From the NCBI GenBank assembly GCA_947450175.1, contig CANFUR010000005.1, positions 1 through 32,206 of the forward strand: a DNA stretch of 32,206 nt, read 5' to 3'. The position numbers and the translations under genes are program-made. This DNA comes from Actinomycetota bacterium. Its GTDB lineage: Bacteria > Actinomycetota > Actinomycetes > Nanopelagicales > Nanopelagicaceae. How positions within the stretch are numbered: position 1 is the first letter of the stretch; each line of letters starts with the position of its first letter. The notes under the pieces are model-generated. The model did no database searches, was not told the DNA's origin, and saw only the letters and a list, made by a program, of their open reading frames with translations. Positions 17,181 through 28,498 of the stretch are shown piece after piece.

Positions 17181-17999
17181 ATGTTGAGCACGTTTATCAT
17201 CGCTTTGCGGGAGGGCTTAGAGGCCTCATTAATTGTGGGCATTCTGGTGGCATACATTCTCAAAAGTGATCGCAGGGCGCTATTACTTCCTTTGTGGAGC
17301 GGTGTTGCCGCAGCAGTAGTTGCAAGTTTGGGGCTAGGTTTTGCCCTCTCGCAAACTTCGGCTGGATTGAGCCAGCGCGCCAATGCGCTATTTGCTGGAA
17401 CAACTTCATTTGTAGCCGTCGCACTCGTCACGTGGATGGTTTTTTGGATGAAGCGATCTGCTCGCTATTTAAAGACAGATCTACATGGGAAAATGGACTC
17501 AGCTTTACGAACAGGCCCCCTAGCCCTTGCTGGAGCAGCGTTTTTTGCTGTTATTCGCGAAGGTCTAGAGACCGCACTCTTTATATATTCAAACTTTAAA
17601 ACTGTTGCAGACACCCGTAGTTCTGCTTTGGGATTACTTCTTGGTTTCGGAGTTTCAATTTCGCTTGGTTATTTAATTTTCAAATCTTCAATCAAACTCA
17701 ACTTAAGTAAGTTCTTCCGCTATACCGGCATTGCACTCGTGGTTGTAGCTGCCGGAGTTCTTGCCTATGGGGTCCATGAATTTCAAGAACTTGGTTGGTT
17801 ATCTGGTGCTGACTCATTGGCTTGGGACATCTCCTCTCAAATGCCTGCAGATTCCATAGCCGGAGCAGCCCTGGGTGGAACCGTTGGTTTTGATACGTCT
17901 ACATCGTGGCTTCAGTTGGCAATCTGGGCCACCTATCTGGTCGCTGTTCTGGTTCCCTATCTTTCTAAGCCCCGAGTATCACAACTAACTCCTGCTTAA
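17181..17999 (+). CDS. FTR1 family iron permease (EfeU-like)
   Basis: IIALREGLEASLIVGIL and VIREGLETALFIY (REGLE iron-binding motifs); ATG at 17181 preferred over TTG at 17145 inside the inverted repeat. Confidence 0.93.
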   Translation: MLSTFIIALREGLEASLIVGILVAYILKSDRRALLLPLWSGVAAAVVASLGLGFALSQTSAGLSQRANALFAGTTSFVAVALVTWMVFWMKRSARYLKTDLHGKMDSALRTGPLALAGAAFFAVIREGLETALFIYSNFKTVADTRSSALGLLLGFGVSISLGYLIFKSSIKLNLSKFFRYTGIALVVVAAGVLAYGVHEFQELGWLSGADSLAWDISSQMPADSIAGAALGGTVGFDTSTSWLQLAIWATYLVAVLVPYLSKPRVSQLTPA

Positions 18000-18063
18000 T
18001 CACTGTCACAAATCCTTACTGGCGGGTAACATAAGCGCTATTCGCACCTAGTAAAGGATCACT

Positions 18064-19254
18064 ATGTCCCGCTCCGTTGTCTTAGTTGATGCCGTTCGCA
18101 CACCCTTTGGAAAATCAGGAGGGATGTATGCAGGTACTCGAGCTGATGATCTGATGGTCCGTGCAATTCGCGGACTACTTGATCGAAATCCTAACGTTGA
18201 TCACAGCGCAATCGATGATGTTGCAATCGCTGCTGCCACTCAAACTGGTGATCAAGGAATGAACATCGGGCGGAGTGCAACGCTTCTTGCAGGCCTACCT
18301 AACACAGTTCCTGGATATTCGATTGACCGTTGGTGCGCCGGTGCACTCACTGCAGTTACAACAATTGCCGGATCAATTGCTTTTGGTTCCAACGACATTG
18401 CTATTGCCGGCGGTGTTGAACATATGGGAAATCACCCAATGGGTGAACTCATGGATCCAAATCCTCGTTACTTAGCTGAAAAAATAGTTGAGCAAGATGC
18501 ACTTGCAATGGGTGCCACGGCTGAAAGACTTCATGATCGCTTCCCAACAATTACAAAAGAGCGTGCAGATAAATATGCACTTAATTCGCAAATCAAAACT
18601 GCAAAGGCATACGAAGCTGGAAATATTCAACGCGATTTAATTCCAATGGCTGCACGAAGTGCAGAACTGGGTTGGACAATTGCAACAGTAGATGAAGCGC
18701 CTCGTCCATCGACAACTATGGAAGGTCTAGCAGGTTTAAAAACTCCTTTTCGTCCTGCTGGTCGAGTCACAGCAGGAAACTCATCTGGCTTAAATGATGG
18801 TGCTACTGCCGCCCTTTTAGCTAGTGAAGAAAAGGCAAAAGAACTTGGTTTAACAATTAAAGCCCGTCTGGTTTCTTATGCCTTTGCTGGTGTTGAACCA
18901 GAAGTTATGGGCTTTGGTCCAGTTCCTTCAACAATTAAGGCGTTGAAGCAATCTGGTTTAACGATCGATGACATTGGACTATTCGAAATCAATGAGGCTT
19001 TTGCTGTCCAAGTACTTGCCTTTTTGGAACACTTTGGAATTGCCGATGATGATGCGCGTGTTAATCCTTTTGGTGGTGCAATCGCAGTTGGTCACCCACT
19101 TGCTTCATCTGGCGTGCGTTTAATGCTCAATCTTGCACGCTCTTTTGAAGATCATCCAGAGGTGCGATATGGATTAACAACAATGTGCATCGGCCTTGGA
19201 ATGGGTGGATCAGTTATTTGGGAAAATCCACACTTCGACGGACAGGTGAAATAA
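18064..19254 (+). CDS. fadA: thiolase family acetyl-CoA acyltransferase
   Basis: VRTPFGKSGG, DRWCAGALTAVTTIAGSI active-site Cys, NPFGGAIAVGHPLASSG, TTMCIGLGMGGSVIW. Confidence 0.95.
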   Translation: MSRSVVLVDAVRTPFGKSGGMYAGTRADDLMVRAIRGLLDRNPNVDHSAIDDVAIAAATQTGDQGMNIGRSATLLAGLPNTVPGYSIDRWCAGALTAVTTIAGSIAFGSNDIAIAGGVEHMGNHPMGELMDPNPRYLAEKIVEQDALAMGATAERLHDRFPTITKERADKYALNSQIKTAKAYEAGNIQRDLIPMAARSAELGWTIATVDEAPRPSTTMEGLAGLKTPFRPAGRVTAGNSSGLNDGATAALLASEEKAKELGLTIKARLVSYAFAGVEPEVMGFGPVPSTIKALKQSGLTIDDIGLFEINEAFAVQVLAFLEHFGIADDDARVNPFGGAIAVGHPLASSGVRLMLNLARSFEDHPEVRYGLTTMCIGLGMGGSVIWENPHFDGQVK

Positions 19255-21363
19255 ATGACTACCGAAATTAAACTTCCAGAAGGTGCCCCAGAAGAAGTTG
19301 TAACTCAGGCGCTTGTGCGCGATATAGATTTAAGCGCATTTGGTGCTAAAGGCAGCATGGCCCTTATTACTTTGGACAATGGCCTTGACCATAACCGCCC
19401 CAACACTTTCGGGCCTCAATCATTACTGGCACTCGATGCAGCAATAACCGAAGCCACATCTCGTAAACCTGCGGCTATTGCAATTACAGGCAAGCCATTT
19501 ATCTTTGCCGCCGGTGCTGATTTATCGGCGCTTTCTTTCATCACTACTCGCGAAGAATCCTTAGCCATTGGAAAATTAGGTCACGACGTATTTCGTCGGC
19601 TTGGTGAATCCAGCATCCCTACTTTTGCTTTCATCAATGGTCTGGCACTCGGTGGCGGACTTGAGGTCGGTTTGCACTGCAACTATCGCACCCTTGCATC
19701 TACTGCTTTCACCGCCCTTCCAGAGGTTTTCTTAGGTCTGGTGCCCGGTTGGGGTGGTGCAACACTCTTGCCAAAATTAATTGGCCCAGAGCGCGCAGTT
19801 CAAGTAATTATGTTAAATGCTCTCAACAACAACACCATGATGAAAGCAAAAGATGCATTCGCACTTGGAGTAGTTGATGCAGTATTTGAACCATCAGATT
19901 TCCTCGAGAGATCAATTGCATTTGCTGCAGGAGTTCTCAACGGAACAACTATTATCGAACGCAAAGATTACAGCCAGGATCCAGCCTGGGAATCTGCCCT
20001 TGCAACTGGAAAGGCTGCATCACTTAAAAAATATGGCGGCGCCGAAATAGCATCACCGATGAAAGCACTTGAACTTATTGCCGCGGCAAAAACCAATACT
20101 TTGGGTGCTGGCTTTGATGCCGAAGATGCAGCTCTGGCTGATTTAACAATGAGTGATCCGCTACGTGCATCACTGTATGCATTTAATGTTATTCAGAAAA
20201 AACGCAAGAAGGTCGAAGGTGCACCGAAACCTTCTCTAGCTCGCAAGGTTAGTAAGGTCGGAGTTGTCGGTGCCGGTTTGATGGCCTCTCAGTTAGCTCT
20301 CTTACTTCTTCGAAATCTTAAATGCACAATTGTCATGACCGATATTGATCAAGAACGTGCAGATAAAGGTGTGGCTTGGGTAAAAAATGAATTAGCTAAG
20401 TTAGTTGAAAAGAAGCGAATGTCTTCTGAATCAGCGGGGCGCTTATCTCTTTTGATTTCAGGCTCAGCTGATCAAAGCGAATATGCAGGGTGCGATTTCA
20501 TTATCGAGGCAATCTTTGAAGAGCTCGCACTTAAACAAGAATTGTTTAAGAAGTTAGAAGCAATAATCTCTCCCGAATGCGTTCTAGCAACTAATACATC
20601 TTCACTCTCAGTTGAACGTATGAGTGAGGGATTGAAAAACCCAGAGCGCGTTGTGGGATTCCACTTCTTTAATCCAGTGGCAGTTATGCCACTTCTTGAA
20701 GTTGCTCGCACTAGTAAAACCGATGATGCAACAACTGCTACGGCAATTGCTATTGGTAAAGAACTCAAGAAAACAATGATCATCTGTAAAGATGCTCCTG
20801 GTTTTGTCGTTAATCGACTTCTCACCCGCTTTATGGGTGAGATTACGGACGCCGTTGACGAAGGAACCTCTCCTGAGGTGGCCGATAATGCGATGCGTTC
20901 AATTGGTTTTCCTATGTCTCCATTCCAACTTCTGGATTTGGTTGGTCCCGGAGTAGCGCTACACGTTTCACAAACTCTCAATGCCAATCTTGGAGAGCGA
21001 TACCGAATTTCTCCAACAATGGCGGCAATGGTCAAGGAAGGTGTTCGCAACTTCTACATAAAAAATGAAGATGGCAGCGTTGGTGCAAACCCAGCGGCTA
21101 TCGCACTCATTCATAAAGGTGACTCCCCATCAACGGCTGAGCAAGTACGAAGCCGTGCACTTACTGCATTAGCTGTTGAGGCACGCATGATGCTAGATGA
21201 AGGCGTTGTTTCAACTCCTGCTGAAATCGACTTATGTATGTTGATGGGTGCCGGGTGGCCAATGCACCTTGGGGGAATTTTGCCTTATCTTGATCGAGAA
21301 GGAATTAGCGAGGCTGCTTGCGGTCAGCGTTTTCATCCGAAGGGATCTGCATCTCTGCCTTAA
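19255..21363 (+). CDS. fadB: bifunctional enoyl-CoA hydratase / 3-hydroxyacyl-CoA dehydrogenase
   Basis: ITGKPFIFAAGADLSAL, INGLALGGGLEVGLHCNYR, VGVVGAGLMASQLALLLL, VVGFHFFNPVAVMPLLEV; abuts fadA. Confidence 0.95.
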   Translation: MTTEIKLPEGAPEEVVTQALVRDIDLSAFGAKGSMALITLDNGLDHNRPNTFGPQSLLALDAAITEATSRKPAAIAITGKPFIFAAGADLSALSFITTREESLAIGKLGHDVFRRLGESSIPTFAFINGLALGGGLEVGLHCNYRTLASTAFTALPEVFLGLVPGWGGATLLPKLIGPERAVQVIMLNALNNNTMMKAKDAFALGVVDAVFEPSDFLERSIAFAAGVLNGTTIIERKDYSQDPAWESALATGKAASLKKYGGAEIASPMKALELIAAAKTNTLGAGFDAEDAALADLTMSDPLRASLYAFNVIQKKRKKVEGAPKPSLARKVSKVGVVGAGLMASQLALLLLRNLKCTIVMTDIDQERADKGVAWVKNELAKLVEKKRMSSESAGRLSLLISGSADQSEYAGCDFIIEAIFEELALKQELFKKLEAIISPECVLATNTSSLSVERMSEGLKNPERVVGFHFFNPVAVMPLLEVARTSKTDDATTATAIAIGKELKKTMIICKDAPGFVVNRLLTRFMGEITDAVDEGTSPEVADNAMRSIGFPMSPFQLLDLVGPGVALHVSQTLNANLGERYRISPTMAAMVKEGVRNFYIKNEDGSVGANPAAIALIHKGDSPSTAEQVRSRALTALAVEARMMLDEGVVSTPAEIDLCMLMGAGWPMHLGGILPYLDREGISEAACGQRFHPKGSASLP

Positions 21364-23224
21364 GAGAGCTACTCCATTCAACAACGCTTCTCGCAATATT
21401 TTGAGCAGTAATTCCAATATCATTCAAGATTTCGCCACGCTTTGAATGTTCGATAAATTCAAGAGGTACGCCGATTGAATGTAAGGGAATTAATACACCA
21501 GCATCTCTAAACATCTCTGATACTGAACTTCCAATACCTGCATGACGGATTCCATCTTCTAGCACCACCACGCTCTTGTAACGCTCTGCCATACGTACTA
21601 ATGATTGCGGCAACGGCTTCACCCAACGTGGGTCAATCACCGTGACGCCAACACCTTCGCGATATGCCGAAGACGCTGCTTCAACTGCAATTGCAGCCAT
21701 AGCCCCAACACTGATCATCAATACATCAGCACTTTCTCCGCGGTATAAAACATCGATACCGTCTCGGCGTTCAAAAGCTGGAATATCTTCTTGAACCGCC
21801 CCTTTAGGGAATCGAACCATAGATGGAGCATCGTCGATTTCTATCGCTTCACGCAATAATTCTTTTAGACGTGCTCCGTCTCGGGGTGCAGCTACATGCA
21901 TAGTTGGAACAATTCCGGTTAATGCTAAATCCCAAATTCCATGGTGTGATGGGCCATCATCGCCGGTTATGCCTGAGCGATCTAAAACAAAAGTAACACC
22001 GGCCTTATGTAATGCAACATCTAAGAGCATTTGATCAAATGCGCGGTTAAGAAATGTTGAGTACACAGCAACAACAGGATGAAGGCCAGTAAAGGCCAAT
22101 CCTGCAGCACTTGTCACTGCATGTTGTTCGGCGATTCCGACATCAATCGTGCGTTCAGGAAAGGCGGCCTGAAATTGATCTAGACCAGTAGGTCCCAACA
22201 TTGCTGCAGTAATTGCAACAATATCTTGACGCGACTTACCAATTTCAACTAATTCTTTAGCAAATATTTTTGTCCATGAGGTCCCGCTCTTAGCTAACGG
22301 TTCACCTGTCTCGGCATCAATTACGCCAACTGCATGAAATTTTTCGGCCTCATCAGCTACTGCAGGCTTATGACCCTTGCCCTTTTCGGTCATAGCATGA
22401 ACCAAAATTGGCGCACCATAATCTTTGGCTTGTTGAAGTGCTTTCTCCATAGCTTCAATATCGTGACCATCAATTGGACCCATGTACTTCAGACCAAGAT
22501 CTTCAAACATGCCTTGCGGAGCAACAATGTCTTTGATGCCTTTTTTCATACCATGTAAAGTTTCGTAAATAGGAACACCCACTACTGGAGTTTTGTGAAG
22601 AACTTCTTTGCCCCAATCGAGGAACTTCTCATATCCGCTAGTAACACGTAATGTTGAAAGATACGTGGCAACACCGCCAATAGTTGGTGAATATGAACGC
22701 GTATTGTCATTAACAACAATAACTAAATTTCGTTTTTGTTCTGGTGCAATATTATTGAGTGCTTCCCATGACATGCCACCGGTTAATGCACCATCGCCCA
22801 CTACAACTACAACATGGCGATCGTTAGCTCCTTGAATTGAAAAACCCCTGGAAATTCCATCGCCCCAAGAAAGCGCGGTTGAAGCATGTGAGTTTTCAAT
22901 AACATCATGTTCGCTCTCAGCTCGGTTCGGGTAACCTGAGATCCCTGTGCGCTGGCGCAATTTATCGAAAGATTGCGCGCGGCCAGTTAATATCTTATGA
23001 ACATAGGATTGATGTCCAGTGTCAAAGAGAATTACATCTTTAGGAGATTCAAAAATACGGTGTATCGCAACAGTTAGCTCTACGACACCTAAGTTAGGAC
23101 CTAAATGCCCACCGGTTTTAGAGACTTTTTCAATAAGAAGTTCGCGAATCTCGGCACTTAAGTCAATTAATTGATCATGAGTCAGGGTTGCCAGATCGGC
23201 AGGAGAATTAATCTGGCTCAACAT
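21305..23224 (-). CDS. dxs: 1-deoxy-D-xylulose-5-phosphate synthase
   Basis: GGHLGPNLGVVELTVAIH, GDGALTGGMSWEALNN, DVGIAEQHAVTSAAGLA, DRSGITGDDGPSHHGIWDL. Confidence 0.97.
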   Translation of the reverse strand: MLSQINSPADLATLTHDQLIDLSAEIRELLIEKVSKTGGHLGPNLGVVELTVAIHRIFESPKDVILFDTGHQSYVHKILTGRAQSFDKLRQRTGISGYPNRAESEHDVIENSHASTALSWGDGISRGFSIQGANDRHVVVVVGDGALTGGMSWEALNNIAPEQKRNLVIVVNDNTRSYSPTIGGVATYLSTLRVTSGYEKFLDWGKEVLHKTPVVGVPIYETLHGMKKGIKDIVAPQGMFEDLGLKYMGPIDGHDIEAMEKALQQAKDYGAPILVHAMTEKGKGHKPAVADEAEKFHAVGVIDAETGEPLAKSGTSWTKIFAKELVEIGKSRQDIVAITAAMLGPTGLDQFQAAFPERTIDVGIAEQHAVTSAAGLAFTGLHPVVAVYSTFLNRAFDQMLLDVALHKAGVTFVLDRSGITGDDGPSHHGIWDLALTGIVPTMHVAAPRDGARLKELLREAIEIDDAPSMVRFPKGAVQEDIPAFERRDGIDVLYRGESADVLMISVGAMAAIAVEAASSAYREGVGVTVIDPRWVKPLPQSLVRMAERYKSVVVLEDGIRHAGIGSSVSEMFRDAGVLIPLHSIGVPLEFIEHSKRGEILNDIGITAQNIARSVVEWSSSLKAEMQIPSDENADRKQPR

Positions 23225-23242
23225 AGGCGTAAGTTTAGGTGC

Positions 23243-25891
23243 TTAAGCGTTTAAGAGCGACCGTAATACGTACTGCATGATTCCGCCGTGGCGGTAATAG
23301 TCGGCTTCTCCCGGTGTATCTATGCGTACAGTGGCCAAAAAGCTCTTGTCACCAGCGCTAACCGTGAGCTCTTTGGGAACTCCCCCTGTATTTAGTGCAG
23401 TAATGCCGCTGATTGAAAATACTTCTTCACCCGTTAGACCTAGTGATTGCGCATTCGCACCATCTTTAAATTGTAAAGGTAGAACACCCATACCAATTAA
23501 ATTAGAACGATGAATGCGTTCAAAGCTCTCGGCAATAACTGCTCGAACTCCTAGAAGCGCAGTTCCTTTTGCCGCCCAGTCACGCGATGAACCCGAACCA
23601 TATTCTTTGCCAGCAAGAATTACTAAGGGTGTACCTGCGGATTGATAAGCAACGCTTGCATCATAAATAGTTGACTGCTGGCCATCATTTGCAAAGTTTC
23701 GAGTAAATCCACCTTCGACACCATCTAGTAATAGGTTCTTCAGACGAATATTGGCAAAAGTTCCACGAATCATTACTTCGTGGTTTCCGCGGCGGGAACC
23801 ATACGAGTTGAAATCTTTGCGATCAATTCCATGGTCAGCTAAATATTTTCCAGCAGGGGAATCAACTTTGATATTTCCTGCAGGGGAAATGTGATCAGTT
23901 GTCACAGAATCGCCAAGAATAGCCAGGACACGCGCGTTGGCAATATCAACAACCGGAGTCGGAGTTTTTGGCATCGCATCGAAATATGGAGGTTTACGCA
24001 CATACGTTGATTGCGGATCCCACTCGAAAGTTTTTCCTGTTGGAGTTGCAAGAGATTTCCAACGGTGGTCTCCATCAAAGACCGATGCGTAATCTTTAGT
24101 AAACATCGCAGAAGAGATTGACGATTCTATAACACTTTGAATCTCGGCCGGAGTCGGCCAGATATCAGATAAAAATACATCTTTGCCGCTTTGATCTTTG
24201 CCCAATGCATCTTTTTCAAAGTCATGATCCATAGTTCCAGCGATTGCATAAGCAACTACTAGTGGCGGTGAAGCTAAGTAGTTCATCTTTACATCTGGGC
24301 TAATACGGCCTTCAAAGTTACGGTTACCTGATAACACAGCAGTTACTGCCAAGTCAGCGTCATTGACAGCTTTGCTAATTTCGATGGGAAGCGGGCCAGA
24401 GTTACCAATACAGGTAACACATCCGTATCCGACTAAGTTAAAACCAAGGGCTTCCATGTACTGCGTTAAATCGGCACGATCGTAGTAATCAGTTACAACT
24501 TTTGATCCTGGAGCAAGCGTAGTCTTAACCCACGGCTTGGATTTCAATCCCTTTTCAACAGCTTTTTTGGCTAGTAAAGCTGCACCAATCATTACTGAAG
24601 GATTTGAAGTATTTGTACATGAAGTAATCGAAGCTATGACAACATCACCGTTCTTCACACGGGTTGCTCCAGCACTTACTTCAGTTTTTGACGTCTTATC
24701 TGAATAGTACGTTGGCACAATTTTTTCAAAAGCTAATTTTGAATCACTCAGTGAGATTCGATCTTGAGGACGTTTTGGTCCCGCTATTGATGGAACTACC
24801 GTTGAAAGATCAAGTTCGACATGCTCTGAAAAGCGTGGTTCAACTGAAGGGTCATGCCATAGCCCTTGTGCCTTTGCGTATTTTTCTACCAATTCAACTT
24901 GATCTTCATTTCGACCAGTAAGGCGCAAGTAACGCAAAACTTCTTCATCGATGGGAAATATTGCACATGTAGATCCGTATTCAGGGCTCATGTTTCCAAT
25001 AGTTGTTCGATTGGCCATAGGTACAGAGACAACACCTGGGCCATAAAATTCAACAAACTTTCCAACAACACCGTGCTTGCGAAGAATTTCAGTAATTGTC
25101 AATGCCATATCAGTTGCTGTCGTACCGACAGGCAATTGCCCGGTTAATTTAAAGCCAACAACACGGGGGATCAACATTGAAACTGGCTGGCCTAAAAGCG
25201 CGGCTTCGGCCTCAATGCCACCCACACCCCAACCCAACACACCAAGACCGTTGACCATCGTTGTGTGTGAGTCAGTGCCGACAACCGTATCTGGGTATGC
25301 ACGTACAACACCGTTGACGGTTCGTGTCATTACTACCCTTGCTAAGAACTCAATATTTACTTGATGAACAATTCCGGTTCCAGGTGGAACAACTTTGAAC
25401 TCATCGAAGGCGGTTTGTCCCCAACGCAAAAAGCGATAACGCTCTTGATTGCGCTCATATTCAATATCGGTATTTTTTTCAAAAGCATCCTTAGTGCCAA
25501 AAACATCGGCAATGACTGAGTGATCAATTACTAATTCAGCTGGTGCTAGTGGGTTTACTTTTGAGGCATCTCCACCTAGTTCAACAATTGCCTCACGCAT
25601 AGTTGCAAGGTCAACAATGCAAGGAACTCCAGTGAAATCCTGCATGACAACACGGGCTGGTGTGAATTGAATTTCAGTGTCGGGTTCAGTGGCTGGATCC
25701 CAGTTAGCTAGCGCCTTGATGTGATCGGCCGTGATGTTTGCGCCATCTTCGGTACGAAGCAGATTTTCTAACAAAATTTTGAGCGAGAAGGGAAGATTTG
25801 AAGCCCCATCAATCTTGGAGATATCAAAAATCTCAAAACTCTTACCCGCAACTTCCAGATTGTTCTTTGCGTTGAAAGAGTTTTTACTCAT
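23243..25891 (-). CDS. acnA: aconitate hydratase
   Basis: [101 protein letters not shown]. Confidence 0.97.
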   Translation of the reverse strand: MSKNSFNAKNNLEVAGKSFEIFDISKIDGASNLPFSLKILLENLLRTEDGANITADHIKALANWDPATEPDTEIQFTPARVVMQDFTGVPCIVDLATMREAIVELGGDASKVNPLAPAELVIDHSVIADVFGTKDAFEKNTDIEYERNQERYRFLRWGQTAFDEFKVVPPGTGIVHQVNIEFLARVVMTRTVNGVVRAYPDTVVGTDSHTTMVNGLGVLGWGVGGIEAEAALLGQPVSMLIPRVVGFKLTGQLPVGTTATDMALTITEILRKHGVVGKFVEFYGPGVVSVPMANRTTIGNMSPEYGSTCAIFPIDEEVLRYLRLTGRNEDQVELVEKYAKAQGLWHDPSVEPRFSEHVELDLSTVVPSIAGPKRPQDRISLSDSKLAFEKIVPTYYSDKTSKTEVSAGATRVKNGDVVIASITSCTNTSNPSVMIGAALLAKKAVEKGLKSKPWVKTTLAPGSKVVTDYYDRADLTQYMEALGFNLVGYGCVTCIGNSGPLPIEISKAVNDADLAVTAVLSGNRNFEGRISPDVKMNYLASPPLVVAYAIAGTMDHDFEKDALGKDQSGKDVFLSDIWPTPAEIQSVIESSISSAMFTKDYASVFDGDHRWKSLATPTGKTFEWDPQSTYVRKPPYFDAMPKTPTPVVDIANARVLAILGDSVTTDHISPAGNIKVDSPAGKYLADHGIDRKDFNSYGSRRGNHEVMIRGTFANIRLKNLLLDGVEGGFTRNFANDGQQSTIYDASVAYQSAGTPLVILAGKEYGSGSSRDWAAKGTALLGVRAVIAESFERIHRSNLIGMGVLPLQFKDGANAQSLGLTGEEVFSISGITALNTGGVPKELTVSAGDKSFLATVRIDTPGEADYYRHGGIMQYVLRSLLNA

Positions 25892-25926
25892 TATGTCCCC
25901 TTGTTAAATCTTCGCTAGCTTGAGCG

Positions 25927-27141
25927 TCAAGATACCTTAGCCGGCTCAAACAGTGCAACACATTCGATGTGATGTGTCATTGGAAAGAGATCAAAAGCCC
26001 TTAGTTTTATGAGTGAAAAGCCAAGATCTAAAAAGTAACGAGTATCACGCGCTAGTGCTGCCGGATCACATGCCACATAGACAACTTTGCCAGGAGATAA
26101 CCGAGCAATTTCATTTACAACTAACTTTCCGGCGCCATCTCGCGGTGGGTCTAGGACTACAACATGTGCTGAATTAATTCTTGGCAGATGCTTAGCAACA
26201 TCGCCTGTAATTATCTTTACATTTGGATTGTTAATAAAATTTTTGGTTGCATCACCAGTAGCGCTCTTACTTCCTTCGATTAATGTAATAACTCCACTTT
26301 CTTGGACAGCATCAACTAATGCCGCAGTAAATAGCCCCACTCCCCCGTATAAATCCAAAACATGATCACCAGGTGAGACTTCTGCAAACTCCTGAACTAC
26401 AGTACTAAGGATGGTAGGCGCGCTTTTGTGGCCCTGCCAAAAAGACTCACTACTCACTTGTAATGTCTTGCCCAAGACTTCCTCATGTAGAACTGCTGGA
26501 CCTTCACTCAAACGAGATTTTGTTTCACCTCGCGTTGCTACCAATGAGATTGATCGCTCACCTGTATTTGAAGCAGCGATCTCTACGCGCATATCGCCTT
26601 TCCATTTGCGAGCACCAAGTTCTTGAAAACCTACTTCTTGCGTGGCAACTAAACAGTTACTGACTGGAATGATTTTGTGGCTACGTGCTCCAATAAAACC
26701 AAGTTGGCCGTTTCTATCGGTTGTTGATGTGATTCGTGAGCGCCAACCTAAAGATTCACCAACACTTTCGACTTCAACCTGAATATCCATTTTAGCAATC
26801 CTGGAAAATTGTTCAGTTATTACATCGGCCTTTAAATGCAACTGGCGCTGCTTACTTATGTGCTGAAAATCGCAACCTCCACAACCTGTACGGTTGGAAT
26901 ACTGACAAGGAGCGCTGACTCTGTCGCTAGATGATTCTAAAACTTCAACAACATCAGCACGGTTAAATGAACTTCCTACAGAGGTTATTTCAATTCGACA
27001 TTTTTCTCCTGGGATAGCATGGCGTACGAAAATAACAGCACCTTCAAAGCGGGCGATGAAATGACCGCCATGGGCAACCTTTTCAATCTCAACATCAACG
27101 CTTTCGCCAACTGCCAGGGTAGTTTTCTTAGTTGGTGCCAC
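25927..27141 (-). CDS. TRAM domain-containing class I SAM-dependent RNA methyltransferase (RumA/TrmA-like)
   Basis: N-terminal TRAM, cysteines CQYSNRTGCGGCDFQH, VLDLYGGVGLFTAAL, VVLDPPRDGAG, VVYVACDPAALARD. Confidence 0.94.
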   Translation of the reverse strand: MAPTKKTTLAVGESVDVEIEKVAHGGHFIARFEGAVIFVRHAIPGEKCRIEITSVGSSFNRADVVEVLESSSDRVSAPCQYSNRTGCGGCDFQHISKQRQLHLKADVITEQFSRIAKMDIQVEVESVGESLGWRSRITSTTDRNGQLGFIGARSHKIIPVSNCLVATQEVGFQELGARKWKGDMRVEIAASNTGERSISLVATRGETKSRLSEGPAVLHEEVLGKTLQVSSESFWQGHKSAPTILSTVVQEFAEVSPGDHVLDLYGGVGLFTAALVDAVQESGVITLIEGSKSATGDATKNFINNPNVKIITGDVAKHLPRINSAHVVVLDPPRDGAGKLVVNEIARLSPGKVVYVACDPAALARDTRYFLDLGFSLIKLRAFDLFPMTHHIECVALFEPAKVS

Positions 27142-27167
27142 GGAACTAACCTTAAGGGTGTAAGTTA

Positions 27168-27839
27168 ATGCATATGCACGTAGTCATCATGGGATGCGGT
27201 CGGGTCGGTTCGTCTTTAGCTACTGATCTTGAGGCTGCTGGCCACACCGTTGCAGTCATTGACCAGGCCCGCGAAGCTTTTCGACGTCTAGGTCCAGACT
27301 TTAAAGGCAAGACTGTCACCGGAGTTGGTTTTGATCGCGATGTATTGCGTGAAGCAGGAATTCAAGATGCCGATGCCTTTGCTGCAGTAAGTAACGGAGA
27401 TAACTCAAATATTTTGGCTGCCCGTGTTGCACGCGAGACATATGGCGTACAAAACGTTGTTGCGCGAATTTATGACCCAGGCCGTGCCGAAATTTACCAG
27501 CGCCTAGGCATTCCGACTGTTGCAACAGTTTTGTGGGCAACTGATCAAATTTTGCGACGGCTTTTACCTGAAGGCTCTCGCTCTGAGTGGCGTGATGCAA
27601 GCGGAACAGTGCAGCTCTGTGAAATGCATCCACACAGTGATTGGTACGGTCGCCCAATTTTGCTCATTGATGAACTCACACCGGCACGCGTAGCTTTCAT
27701 TACACGCCTAGGTGTTGGATTGATTCCAGATCAACATACTGTTTTGCAACAAGGTGACTTAATCCATGTAATGGTTGCCGATGAAGATATCGCTACAACT
27801 GAAACGATCTTAGCCAATACACCAGATGGAGATCGATGA
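27168..27839 (+). CDS. TrkA family potassium uptake protein (RCK domain)
   Basis: VVIMGCGRVGSSLATDLEAAGHTVAVID, GVGFDRDVLREAGIQDADAFAAVSNGDNSN; matches CeoB-like position. Confidence 0.93.
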   Translation: MHMHVVIMGCGRVGSSLATDLEAAGHTVAVIDQAREAFRRLGPDFKGKTVTGVGFDRDVLREAGIQDADAFAAVSNGDNSNILAARVARETYGVQNVVARIYDPGRAEIYQRLGIPTVATVLWATDQILRRLLPEGSRSEWRDASGTVQLCEMHPHSDWYGRPILLIDELTPARVAFITRLGVGLIPDQHTVLQQGDLIHVMVADEDIATTETILANTPDGDR

Positions 27840-28498
27840 TGAGAGTTGCAATCGCTGGTGCAGGAAATGTTGGCCGTGCTATCGCCCGTGAACTTTTAGA
27901 TAATGGGCATCAAGTATTACTTATTGATAAAGATCCTAAAGCACTCAAGCTTGAAAGCGTCCCTGATGCTGAATGGTTAATGGCAGATGCTTGTGAAATA
28001 ACCTCTTTAGATAATGCACACTTGAATAATTGTCAGGTGCTTGTGGCTGCAACGGGTGATGACAAAGCTAATTTAGTTACCTCACTACTTGGCAAGACTG
28101 AATACGGTGTACCTCGTGTGGTTGCTCGAATTAATCACCCAAAGAATGAATGGCTCTTCGATTCTTCATGGGGTGTCGATGTAGCGGTATCAACGCCACG
28201 AATTATTGCTGCTCTGGTTGAAGAGGCAGTAAGTGTCGGAGACGTAGTACGGCTGTTCTCATTTAAAAAGGGTCAAGCAAATCTTGTCGAATTAACTTTG
28301 CCAGATGGTTCTTCTTGTATTGGCAAAACTGTTGAAGAAATTGAACTTCCACAGGACGCAGCCCTTGCCGCAATTGTTCGTGATGGCAGAGTAATTACAG
28401 CTAAAGCCCACGATGTATTTGCCGCCGGTGATGAACTTTTGTTTGTTGCTTCATCAGATGCAGAAGCTCAGATTAAGGCCTGCTTTATAACTAGTTAG
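27836..28498 (+). CDS. TrkA family potassium uptake protein (RCK domain)
   Basis: MRVAIAGAGNVGRAIARELLDNGHQVLLIDKD, LVAATGDDKANLVTSLL; translationally coupled to the preceding trkA. Confidence 0.93.
   Translation: MMRVAIAGAGNVGRAIARELLDNGHQVLLIDKDPKALKLESVPDAEWLMADACEITSLDNAHLNNCQVLVAATGDDKANLVTSLLGKTEYGVPRVVARINHPKNEWLFDSSWGVDVAVSTPRIIAALVEEAVSVGDVVRLFSFKKGQANLVELTLPDGSSCIGKTVEEIELPQDAALAAIVRDGRVITAKAHDVFAAGDELLFVASSDAEAQIKACFITS

Noticed and set aside
20472-21050. 192-aa antisense ORF inside fadB
   Set aside because: Shadow ORF: low-complexity S/T/R-rich composition, no recognisable motif, lies completely within a well-supported CDS.
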